A stretch of 15,917 nucleotides of DNA from ASMP01 sp035282925 (GTDB lineage Archaea; Nanobdellota; Nanobdellia; Pacearchaeales; GW2011-AR1), in the NCBI GenBank assembly GCA_035282925.1, contig DATEUW010000016.1:1-15917 (forward strand), in the 5' to 3' direction. Shown here one piece after another: positions 1 through 5,745 of the stretch (positions are counted from its first letter, which is position 1; every line of letters begins with the position of its first letter). Below the pieces are notes generated by a model. That model did not search any database. It was given only the letters and a program-made list of their open reading frames with translations, and had not been told where the DNA came from. The position numbers and the translations under genes are program-made.

Positions 1-1
1 T

Positions 2-322
2 GGTTTTTTTGATAATCAAAAATCCAGAAATTATAACAGGCAAATTATTGTTTGGCTTCATATGACAGACTGCAATGAATTGCAAAAAAATGTTGACAAT
101 GTATTGAACCGCCTGTTTGAAAAAGAGAGAAGATTTATGTCCCACTTAACAATCGCCAGAATCAAATACGTCAAAAATAAAACTAAATTCTTTAAAGAAC
201 TCGGAAAAATAAAAATTCCCCAAACGTTGAATTTCCCAGTCAAAAATTTCAAGCTTAAGGAATCCGCGCTTAGCCGCAAAGGGCCTGTTTATGAAGACTT
301 GGAGACGTATCTTTTAGAATAA
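2..322 (+). CDS. thpR: RNA 2',3'-cyclic phosphodiesterase (ThpR/LigT, 2H family), C-terminal part, cut by window edge
   Basis: The frame is open from the left window edge, so the ATG at 62 is an internal Met and the gene begins outside the window; 106 residues are visible. The fragment starts GFFDN and runs through RQIIVWL into SHLTIAR (His at visible residue 48), which is the second H-x-T motif of the 2H phosphodiesterase family, and it ends with ESALSRKGPVYEDLETYLL, the usual closing strand of ThpR. Family members hydrolyse 2',3'-cyclic phosphate RNA ends and can ligate tRNA halves in vitro; they are cytosolic and about 180 residues long, so roughly the first 80, with the first H-x-T motif, are missing here. 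The family call rests on the second motif and the flanking pattern only. The stop is followed at once by the promoter of the next gene. Confidence 0.8.
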   Translation, partial: GFFDNQKSRNYNRQIIVWLHMTDCNELQKNVDNVLNRLFEKERRFMSHLTIARIKYVKNKTKFFKELGKIKIPQTLNFPVKNFKLKESALSRKGPVYEDLETYLLE

Positions 323-327
323 TAAAC

Positions 328-337
328 ATTAAAAATA
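328..337 (+). promoter_or_regulatory. TATA-like box for the 357 gene
   Basis: The AT-only element ATTAAAAATA is centred about 24 bases before the ATG at 357, the spacing expected for an archaeal TATA box driving a leaderless mRNA. A T6 run (346-351) lies between it and the ATG and may also end the upstream transcript. Confidence 0.5.
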
Positions 338-356
338 TCTGTAAATTTTTTATTTT

Positions 357-620
357 ATGGTTCTTGATTCCAGAACAACAGAAGGCTCCGAAAATCTGGA
401 AAGTCTGGCTGTTCGGTTAGGGGAAACTTTTCTAAAACAAATAGGTGATCGAGAAAAAGTTGTGGGTCTATTCGGTACTAACCCGGAAGTTCTCGATTCA
501 ATGAAGGAAAAGCTAGACAAATATTTTGAAGGAAAAGGAGAAAAGGTTACTGTAAAGATAGGGAGCGAAGGCTATTTAATTAATGTTGATTATTTCATCG
601 CTAGTATTGATGCTCAATAA
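357..620 (+). CDS. Uncharacterised 87-residue protein
   Basis: I do not recognise this protein. It is soluble, without a membrane segment or signal peptide, and reads as a helix-rich first third (SENLESLAVRLGETFLKQ), a short hydrophobic strand (KVVGLFGT), an amphipathic helix (EVLDSMKEKLDKYFEG) and two strands (KVTVKIG, YLINVDYF), consistent with a compact alpha/beta fold. There is no cysteine and no obvious catalytic motif. A TATA-like box at correct leaderless spacing supports both the gene and this start. The last 20 bases overlap the 3' end of the XPF-like nuclease gene on the other strand. The gene could be a lineage-specific protein; no function is assigned. Confidence 0.6.
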   Translation: MVLDSRTTEGSENLESLAVRLGETFLKQIGDREKVVGLFGTNPEVLDSMKEKLDKYFEGKGEKVTVKIGSEGYLINVDYFIASIDAQ

Positions 621-1281
621 TCCTTAAAAGATTCTCTGCCTTTTTTCCTATCTCTTTTCTGAGATTTTCCTCTGTTGAGTTGATTATGCTTTTTATCGTT
701 CTGAATTTTTTCAGAAGTTTCCTTGCAGTCTTTGGCCCAATCCCCGGAAATCCTTCAAGAATATACTGGGCCTGCTCTTTTTTGCTTCTGAATTTTTTCG
801 ATATGTTCAAGGGAGTCTCTCTCGGTTCTTTTCTGGAAAGAACTGAAATAAATCTTGCTGTGTCTTCATAATTCTTTGTGAAGACAATTGGAACTTTGTA
901 ATTCAAAAGAATTGAAAGGAGAAAACCTCTGATTGAGTTTGGGTGCATTCCTATGATTTCCTTGGAATCGGTGTAGAGCTCCTGCTCGTCTATCCCCTCA
1001 ATAATGAGGAGCCTGGATTCGTATTGCCTGATCTCTTCCAACTGCCTGAGAAGCCGCCTGTTTTTCATGGAGCTGATGAAATCAGAGACTGTTTTTCTTT
1101 CTATGGCTGTTCCCTTGACAAGATAATCTGCAACCTTTAATTCTTTTACTTCGATATCAAGGCCGAGAGAGGCTAGTTCAGAAACTACAAGTGAATTTTT
1201 CTCCCTGTAATCAACCGTTATCTTAGGTTTTTCTGGCTGCTTAATTTTCCTTCTTGAAAAAATATTGAAGATTTCTTTCAT
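601..1281 (-). CDS. xpf: XPF/ERCC4-family structure-specific nuclease with C-terminal helix-hairpin-helix (Hef nuclease half)
   Basis: This 226-residue protein matches the nuclease half of archaeal Hef. VDYREK at 23-28 opens the ERCC4 fold, ADY at 51-53 precedes the catalytic ERKTVSD motif at 61-67 (family pattern ERKxxxD), and a helix-hairpin-helix (FPGIGPKTARKLL, 178-190) lies in the last 55 residues, the length of a tandem HhH domain. The family binds branched DNA such as stalled forks and flaps as a dimer and cuts it with a divalent metal. The ATG shares one base with the stop of the upstream helicase (TAATG), so the two are almost certainly made from one transcript with coupled translation. 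In Euryarchaeota both halves are one protein; crenarchaeal XPF lacks the helicase and works with PCNA. I see no clear PCNA-binding motif at the C-terminus. The 3' end overlaps the 357 gene by 20 bases. Confidence 0.93.
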   Translation of the reverse strand: MKEIFNIFSRRKIKQPEKPKITVDYREKNSLVVSELASLGLDIEVKELKVADYLVKGTAIERKTVSDFISSMKNRRLLRQLEEIRQYESRLLIIEGIDEQELYTDSKEIIGMHPNSIRGFLLSILLNYKVPIVFTKNYEDTARFISVLSRKEPRETPLNISKKFRSKKEQAQYILEGFPGIGPKTARKLLKKFRTIKSIINSTEENLRKEIGKKAENLLRIIEHQY

Positions 1282-2864
1282 TATAGTGTCCTCTGGAATT
1301 CGTCTGAGTTTCCGCTTCCGTTTTTCAGGTTTTCCTTTATTGAGCTTATTGCAGAATGCATCCTTTTTTCCTTTGCCCTTGAAGCATAGAAGTAAGCTTC
1401 GTCCCTCGTCTTTCTTGTTATCAGCATTATCAGTTTTCCCCCCATCAATCGCGCTGTCCTGCCTGCCCTCTGGATAGCTCTTATCGCAGAAGCCACGGGC
1501 TCGTAAAAAACAACAACATTTACCTCCGGAATATCCAGGCCTTCTTCTCCTATGCTTGTTGCGCAGAGCACATTTATCTCTCTGTTGGAAAATTCCTGGA
1601 TGATTTTTTTCTGCTCTTTCTGGCTTAGCCCAGATATTTCTGAGGTTTCTTTTCCTTTTCCAGGGTCTACTATCTTTCTTGCTTGCCCAATGAAAATCCT
1701 AGCCTTTATTCCCTTTATGCTATTGAGTGTCTTGCAGAGAATTCTCGCGGTTTCCCTGAACTGGGAAAAAACAATCATCTTTGCTTTTTCATTTTCCCGG
1801 AATTCCTTTTTCACGATTTTTCTTAAAGATTCTATCTTCGGATGTTCCTGCCCCTTTGCCAGAAGCTCTTCTGATGCTGCGAAGGCAAATGCGAACTCTG
1901 GTTTGGAAACAAGGCGAACAACCCCTTTAGTCTGTTTTTTTGCAGCCTGGCTCATCAATTCTTTAAGGTATTTGCTGAATCCGTGAAGAGTCTGTGTTTC
2001 CAGGAGTTCAAGGGCATGCTGGAGTTTCACTGCCTGCGCACAGGCACTGGCAGCAAGAAGAGTGTTGTAATTTTTGTTCCCCCTTGAAATACTGAACATG
2101 ATTTTTTTCTGCAGCTTTATCAGCTCTGTTTTGGAAGCCATTCCGAAGAAGACTTTCCTGTTTCTTAATTCATCAACATATGAATGAAAAAGCCTCAGAA
2201 GGGCCTCCCTTATTTCCTGGAATTTTTTTGGAAGTTCGAGAATAACTTTTTCAAATTTTAGCTCCTGCAGGTAAGGTGCAACGTCCGGGCTTTCCCTTGT
2301 ACGAAGCTCAACCTCCTCTATCGAAAGATTCCTGCAGATTTCCTTAATTTTGGAGGCCTCGCTTCCAGGAGAAGCTGTAAGCCCGAGAATTCTCGGATGC
2401 TTTGCTGTTTCCATATATCTTTTTGCAACATAATTATATGAATAATTCCTGAAACACCTGTGGGCCTCGTCTTCTATGAGAAGGCATACCTCTTCCAGAT
2501 TATAGAGGCCTTTGCTGATATCGTTGGCAACGCATTGGGGAGTTGAAAAAACAATGTCTGCAGTTTCCCAGATTTCCTGCCTTTTTTTGGAATCAACTGC
2601 TCCTGTAAATAATTCCAGAGATCCAAAAAGCTCCGGAAGATTTCCTGTAAAATAAGACAGGTGCTGCTCTGCGAGGGGCTTTGTCGGAGCAAGAAAAACC
2701 ACCTTTTCCCCTGGAAATTTTTTCATTCTCTCGACAGCCAGCATAAGGGCTATGAGAGTTTTTCCAAGCCCTGTAGGAAGAACCACGAGACAGTTTTTCC
2801 TTACGCAGGATTCAAAGATTTTTTGCTGGTATTCTCTCGGAGTAATTTTTTCCAAAAATTCCAT
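1281..2864 (-). CDS. hef: Hef-like superfamily 2 (DEAH) helicase, FANCM/Hef family
   Basis: This 527-residue protein has all the superfamily 2 motifs: Walker A PTGLGKT (30-36), APTKPL (59-64), DEAH (132-135), TAS (163-165), VFSQFR (365-370), ATSIGEEGLD (435-444) and QRAGRTAR (465-472). About 170 mostly helical residues separate the two RecA domains, as in the Hef insertion domain that recognises branched DNA. The GQAR...GLSQKEQKKII stretch (393-422) is typical of Hef/FANCM. The family unwinds or remodels stalled replication forks with ATP. Euryarchaeal Hef continues into an XPF nuclease; here the frame stops after a polar tail and the nuclease follows as a separate gene overlapping by one base. 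Motif VI reads AGRTAR where RGRTGR is usual. A TATA-like box about 65 bases upstream implies a leader of about 40 bases; no closer start codon fits. Confidence 0.93.
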   Translation of the reverse strand: MEFLEKITPREYQQKIFESCVRKNCLVVLPTGLGKTLIALMLAVERMKKFPGEKVVFLAPTKPLAEQHLSYFTGNLPELFGSLELFTGAVDSKKRQEIWETADIVFSTPQCVANDISKGLYNLEEVCLLIEDEAHRCFRNYSYNYVAKRYMETAKHPRILGLTASPGSEASKIKEICRNLSIEEVELRTRESPDVAPYLQELKFEKVILELPKKFQEIREALLRLFHSYVDELRNRKVFFGMASKTELIKLQKKIMFSISRGNKNYNTLLAASACAQAVKLQHALELLETQTLHGFSKYLKELMSQAAKKQTKGVVRLVSKPEFAFAFAASEELLAKGQEHPKIESLRKIVKKEFRENEKAKMIVFSQFRETARILCKTLNSIKGIKARIFIGQARKIVDPGKGKETSEISGLSQKEQKKIIQEFSNREINVLCATSIGEEGLDIPEVNVVVFYEPVASAIRAIQRAGRTARLMGGKLIMLITRKTRDEAYFYASRAKEKRMHSAISSIKENLKNGSGNSDEFQRTL

Positions 2865-2922
2865 TTTGATGTTTTTTCTGGTTCCTTTTTTGATAATGGT
2901 GATTAATACTCTTATCCTCTTC

Positions 2923-2937
2923 CTTATTAAATATTTT
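2923..2937 (-). promoter_or_regulatory. TATA-like box for the helicase-nuclease operon
   Basis: Read on the minus strand, the element contains ATATTTAATA. Typical spacing puts transcription start near 2905, leaving about 40 bases before the helicase ATG, unlike the leaderless genes around it. Confidence 0.4.
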
Positions 2938-3002
2938 TGTTAAATCAATGATATCAAATATCTGATAGAAAAGCCGCATCTCTTTTTTCACTTATAGAAT
3001 AA

Positions 3003-3212
3003 TTATCTCTTTCTTATCGTGTATGCCGCAAGGACTGCTGAACAGAGAACCAGCAGCAGCCCTATCAACGAAACAATATTGAAGGAATAGCTGCCGTCCA
3101 GTATGATGTTTCCAGAAATGCTCCCCCTGTCCACAAACAGAAAGCCTGTAAAAAATGCAACAGCGGCAAATATGGCTGTTACCTTTTTTTCCTTAAACCA
3201 GCTATTTTCCAT
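3003..3212 (-). CDS. Small two-helix membrane protein, DPANN-type, function unknown
   Basis: With this start the protein has 69 residues: a short charged N-terminus (MENSWFKEKK), a hydrophobic helix (about 11-27), a polar loop with GNIILDGSYSF, a second helix (about 46-63) and a basic end (IRKR). The pattern resembles a small membrane protein I associate with DPANN genomes; that is recollection, not a search result. An ATG at 3252-3254 would overlap the upstream stop as ATGA and add 14 residues, but those codons contain a TATA-like element (3232-3245) centred about 27 bases before the ATG at 3212, so I prefer the shorter leaderless start. It lies directly downstream of the pseudo-protease gene, which suggests a functional pairing. 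No enzyme motif is visible. Confidence 0.65.
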   Translation of the reverse strand: MENSWFKEKKVTAIFAAVAFFTGFLFVDRGSISGNIILDGSYSFNIVSLIGLLLVLCSAVLAAYTIRKR

Positions 3213-3231
3213 TGTATTTGTTATGTGTTTT

Positions 3232-3245
3232 CCTTTATATTTATT
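3232..3245 (-). promoter_or_regulatory. TATA-like box for the 69-residue membrane protein
   Basis: Read on the minus strand it is AATAAATATAAAGG, centred about 27 bases before the ATG at 3212. It lies across the 3' end of the preceding gene and decides the choice between the starts at 3254 and 3212. Confidence 0.45.
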
Positions 3246-3250
3246 GCTCT

Positions 3251-3874
3251 TCATGTAAGGAAAAATGCGTATCCGATTCCTATCAACACCAGGGCAGCCA
3301 GGAAGCTCCACAGGACCATATTTCCAAAAAATATCTTGTTTCCGTCGAGATCGGAAAAGGGAAGCATGCTGAAAAACGCAAAATAAACATTCATCCTTGC
3401 AAAGGTGGGAAATCCCAGGAAATAAGCTATCACAGATGCCGCGAGATTTACCAAAACCCCTGCGGCAGCAATCAGCCCTATGTGAGCCTCTGTCATCTCT
3501 GAAAAAGAATACAGACCGTGGCGTTTTGCAGCCCTGTAGATTTTTGGCTTCACGTCAAAGACCATGGAAGCCATCCAGAACAGATTGCCTAAAGAAACCA
3601 GGGAGACTATTATCGGCAAAAATATTCCCATCTGAAAAGGTCTTTTGAAATACTCGTGCCTTTTGAAGCCATAACGTTCTATCTGCCACGGCTTGATTTC
3701 CACCTCTGATTCAAGATAAAAAGCGGCAATTTTTTTTGCGGCAATGTTGAGAACAAGAACGAGAAACACAGCCAGAAGAACCCTGGGAAAAATATCCATT
3801 TTAAGGAAACTGATTGTCAGGGCAAGAACCAGCGTAATGAGAAGGAGTATTCCGATTTCCTTTTTTTCCAGCAT
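3251..3874 (-). CDS. Site-2 protease (M50)-like membrane protein with degenerate active site, probable pseudo-protease
   Basis: This 207-residue protein has about five to six membrane segments. The C-terminal half follows the M50/site-2 protease plan: a glycine-rich helix (AHIGLIAAAGVLVNLAAS, about 130-147) and then SMLPFSDLDGNK (169-180), matching the family's N-x-x-P-x-x-x-LDG motif with the metal-ligand Asp at 177. The zinc-binding HExxH expected in the earlier helix (about 33-52) is absent: the aligned stretch reads LNIAAKKIAAF, with Asn43, Ile44 and Lys47 where His, Glu and His should be. Proteolysis is therefore unlikely; it may bind or chaperone membrane proteins, as inactive rhomboids do. 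A TATA-like TTTATAAA is centred about 26 bases before the ATG at 3872-3874, which supports this start over the ATG three codons upstream (3883). The small membrane gene follows immediately. Confidence 0.7.
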   Translation of the reverse strand: MLEKKEIGILLLITLVLALTISFLKMDIFPRVLLAVFLVLVLNIAAKKIAAFYLESEVEIKPWQIERYGFKRHEYFKRPFQMGIFLPIIVSLVSLGNLFWMASMVFDVKPKIYRAAKRHGLYSFSEMTEAHIGLIAAAGVLVNLAASVIAYFLGFPTFARMNVYFAFFSMLPFSDLDGNKIFFGNMVLWSFLAALVLIGIGYAFFLT

Positions 3875-3890
3875 GTTTATCATAGGTTAT

Positions 3891-3904
3891 ATTTTTTTAT
3901 AAAG
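3891..3904 (-). promoter_or_regulatory. TATA-like box for the pseudo-protease gene
   Basis: On the minus strand CTTTATAAAAAAAT places TTTATAAA about 26 bases before the ATG at 3874. The spacing to the alternative ATG at 3883 (about 17) would be too short. Confidence 0.5.
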
Positions 3905-4008
3905 TTTGTTATGGTATATTTCATGCTTGCATATGATTTTTTGCCATAAAAACGCACCTTTCTCTGAATTTTAATGCTTTTTCCTAATATGCAATAAATC
4001 ATGGAAAA

Positions 4009-4020
4009 GTATTTAAATAA
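4009..4020 (+). promoter_or_regulatory. TATA box with BRE-like flank for the PRC-barrel gene
   Basis: TATTTAAATA sits centred about 24 bases before the ATG, preceded by the purine-rich GGAAAAG (4003-4009), which fits a TFB recognition element. A T6 run at 4030-4035 follows. The neighbouring upstream gene is divergent, so this T-run cannot be serving as its terminator. Confidence 0.65.
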
Positions 4021-4038
4021 GTCTGATTATTTTTTAAC

Positions 4039-4323
4039 ATGCGAGTTAGAAAAGTTACTGACGTGATAGGACTGAAAGCTTATACAGATTCAGGGGATTT
4101 CTTCGGGCAGGTGGAAGAGGCAAATCTCATGGATAATAAGATAGACGGATGGCGCATAAAGGTCGGAGGTAGTATGGTATCCCTGATAGGGGGGGCAAGA
4201 GGAGTGATAATTCCCCACCAGTTCGTGAAAGCCATCAGCGATGTTTTCATAATAAACAAGACAGCACTGCCAAGCCCTGCTGAAACCGAGATTGAGGAAG
4301 CTCCTTCTGGGGACTTGATTTAG
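4039..4323 (+). CDS. PRC-barrel domain protein
   Basis: This 94-residue protein is a single PRC-barrel: KVTDVIGLKAYTDSGDFFGQVEEA (5-28), a strand ending DGWRIKV, then GGARGVIIPHQFVKAI (50-65) and a final strand FIINK, followed by an acidic flexible tail. Archaeal stand-alone PRC-barrels have this size and the same GARGVI(I/V)PHQ signature. PRC-barrels are small beta-barrels that mediate protein or RNA contacts; haloarchaeal members CdpB1 and CdpB2 act in cell division, and RimM carries one in ribosome assembly. Which role applies here cannot be told from sequence. It has its own strong leaderless promoter and lies divergently from the pseudo-protease gene. There is no membrane segment. Confidence 0.88.
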   Translation: MRVRKVTDVIGLKAYTDSGDFFGQVEEANLMDNKIDGWRIKVGGSMVSLIGGARGVIIPHQFVKAISDVFIINKTALPSPAETEIEEAPSGDLI

Positions 4324-4405
4324 AAAATCTCAAGTTCATAGCGCACATCACTTATAATACCGCCTATAACGCCCCTATACTCTTTAAACATTTTTCATAA
4401 CATAA

Positions 4406-4417
4406 AAATATTTAAAA
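4406..4417 (+). promoter_or_regulatory. TATA box for the first multi-pass membrane paralogue
   Basis: AAATATTTAAAA is centred about 25-28 bases before the ATG at 4440. The ATG at 4422 would lie within a few bases of the box and so cannot be on this transcript, which sets the start at 4440. Confidence 0.6.
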
Positions 4418-4439
4418 GGCTATGCCCCTTATAATTAAA

Positions 4440-4940
4440 ATGGCTGAAACAATACTCCAGCACTGGATTTTTACGAATTTTGCCTTCCCGTTTTTGCTGA
4501 TTTTTTTCATACTCTTCGGAATCCTTGAGAAAACAGAGCTTTTTGGCTCTGGCAGAAGGCAGCTGAACGCCCTCATCGCATTTGTCGTTGGCTTGATTTT
4601 TATCACAGCTGTTTTTCCGAAGCTGGTTGTTGGAAATCTTATCCTTTTCCTTACAGTTGCGATAGTTGTGATGTTTGTGGCTCTTTTGTTATGGGGTTTT
4701 GTTGCAGGGGAAGGCGGTTTGAAATTTGATGATGCCCCCAAGCCACTTAAATATCTTATAGGGATTGTTATTCTTATTGTTGTGATTGTGGCTCTTTTAT
4801 GGGCCCTTGGAGTTGAAGGGAGTCTCTTTGATTTCCTTTTCAGGAGCGCGTGGAGCGAAGAGTTCTTGACAAATGTCGTCTTTATAGTTGTTGTTATAGT
4901 GGCAATCGTTGTTGTAGTGAGGGGCGGAAAAAGCAGTTAG
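4440..4940 (+). CDS. Multi-pass membrane protein, paralogue of the 5080 gene
   Basis: This 166-residue protein has about five hydrophobic segments (about 14-29, 44-60, 65-89, 104-123, 144-160) and no signal peptide, catalytic motif or cysteine. The core P17FLLIF..LFGIL.K...FG..R.LNALIAFVVGL is shared nearly residue for residue with the protein at 5080, marking a duplicated pair. The segment between the second and third helices contains the most polar stretch (SGRRQLN). I recall similar proteins in DPANN genomes as hypotheticals but cannot name a function; a role in the envelope machinery encoded to the right is possible only by proximity. The start follows promoter spacing, dropping the six codons of the longer reading frame. 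The 3' end is followed by an unusual interlocked inverted repeat. Confidence 0.8.
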   Translation: MAETILQHWIFTNFAFPFLLIFFILFGILEKTELFGSGRRQLNALIAFVVGLIFITAVFPKLVVGNLILFLTVAIVVMFVALLLWGFVAGEGGLKFDDAPKPLKYLIGIVILIVVIVALLWALGVEGSLFDFLFRSAWSEEFLTNVVFIVVVIVAIVVVVRGGKSS

Positions 4941-4942
4941 GA

Positions 4943-5019
4943 TATTTCTAATAATCAGATAGGATTCATGAAAAGGATGAGAAAGGTTAACAGTAATCAT
5001 TAGAAATAATAACCTATCT
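4943..5019 (+). repeat. Two interlocked perfect inverted repeats (pseudoknot-like arrangement)
   Basis: TATTTCTAAT (4943-4952) is an exact reverse complement of 4999-5008, and AGATAGG (4957-4963) is an exact reverse complement of 5013-5019. The order is arm 1, arm 2, arm 1', arm 2', with four bases between the arms on each side, so the two helices cannot nest and would form a pseudoknot if both pair in RNA. The element begins two bases after a stop codon and ends about 30 bases before the next gene's TATA box. It may be a 3'-end structure, a small RNA or a protein-binding site. Confidence 0.55.
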
Positions 5020-5049
5020 TTTGCATAAAATATGTTTCAGGGTAGAAAC

Positions 5050-5060
5050 ATATTTAAAGA
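5050..5060 (+). promoter_or_regulatory. TATA box for the second multi-pass membrane paralogue
   Basis: ATATTTAAAGA is centred about 25 bases before the ATG at 5080. It lies inside the longer reading frame that starts at 5032, so the 16 extra codons of that frame are probably not translated. Confidence 0.6.
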
Positions 5061-5079
5061 ATATTTGATAAAAAGTAAT

Positions 5080-5646
5080 ATGCTTTCCATGCTTTCAAAT
5101 ATTGTTAATTTTCAGTTCGGTGGATTTTACGGCGGCTCTTTTGGTGATTTGTTGCTGTACTGGGAACAGCTTGGAGTCTTCAGCTATGTCCTGCCTTTTC
5201 TTCTGATTTTTGCAGTTGTTTTCGGAATCCTTACGAAGATAAAGGTCTTCGGAGACCACAGGGGGCTGAATGCGGTGATTGCCCTTGTCGTAGGACTTCT
5301 TTCTCTGCAATACAATCTCGTTCCGATATTTTTCTCAGAGATTTTCCCAAGAGTAGGAATCGCAATTTCCATCATACTCGTTCTTTTGGTGCTTGTCGGG
5401 CTTTTCCTGGATCCTGAAAGTAAAGCAATGAACTGGGGTCTTTTTGGGATAGGTGTGATAATATTCTTGTCAGTCCTAGTCAAAACAGCAGGGTCTTTAG
5501 GATGGTATTCTGCATACTGGTGGTATGCTAACTGGCCCTCTATCTTATTGGGACTAGTAGTAATAGGAATTTTCTTTGCAGTGATAAGTTCTGTAGGTCA
5601 AAGAGAACCTTCAACAGGACCTAAAGTATTTGCCCTTAAAGAATAA
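5080..5646 (+). CDS. Multi-pass membrane protein, paralogue of the 4440 gene
   Basis: This 188-residue protein has about five hydrophobic helices. It begins with an aromatic and glycine-rich stretch (FQFGGFYGGSFGD) absent from its sister, then the shared core P39FLLIFAVVFGILTKIKVFGDHRGLNAVIALVVGL. A Trp/Tyr-rich loop (GWYSAYWWYANW, 141-152) precedes the last helix and may lie at a membrane surface. There is no cysteine or known catalytic motif. The shared helix-loop-helix core and head-to-tail order point to a local duplication followed by divergence of both ends. The start is set by the TATA box; the longer frame from 5032 would begin upstream of transcription. It converges on the coiled-coil gene at 5746 across about 100 bases in which I see no clear terminator. 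Confidence 0.8.
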   Translation: MLSMLSNIVNFQFGGFYGGSFGDLLLYWEQLGVFSYVLPFLLIFAVVFGILTKIKVFGDHRGLNAVIALVVGLLSLQYNLVPIFFSEIFPRVGIAISIILVLLVLVGLFLDPESKAMNWGLFGIGVIIFLSVLVKTAGSLGWYSAYWWYANWPSILLGLVVIGIFFAVISSVGQREPSTGPKVFALKE

Positions 5647-5745
5647 AAATTCTTAAAGAACACATGCAAGACTATAACAAACTATAGAAAATATTAACAA
5701 GGATATCATAAAATCTTCCACACGCGTTAAGAATAAACTATAAAA

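Noticed and set aside
62..322. ATG at 62 as the start of a complete small gene
   Set aside because: The frame is open through to the window edge and the upstream residues fit the ThpR family, so this is an internal Met of a truncated gene.
1270..1290. The Hef split as a simple sequencing error joining one gene
   Set aside because: The junction has no homopolymer run, the second ORF starts with a good ATG in a typical TAATG coupling, and both halves have full-length domains; an error cannot be excluded without reads but is not favoured.
1552..1986. 144-residue plus-strand ORF inside the helicase region
   Set aside because: It is antisense to a helicase with all its motifs; low-complexity Phe/Ser-rich sequence is typical of a shadow frame.
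2951..2963. Small inverted repeat GATAT-CAA-ATATC as a terminator
   Set aside because: A five-base AT stem without a T-run on the transcribed strand; common by chance in AT-rich DNA.
4358..4380. Short direct-repeat-like GC-richer stretch (CGCCTATA / CGCCCCTATA)
   Set aside because: Only two imperfect copies and no further units; not enough to call a repeat array or operator.
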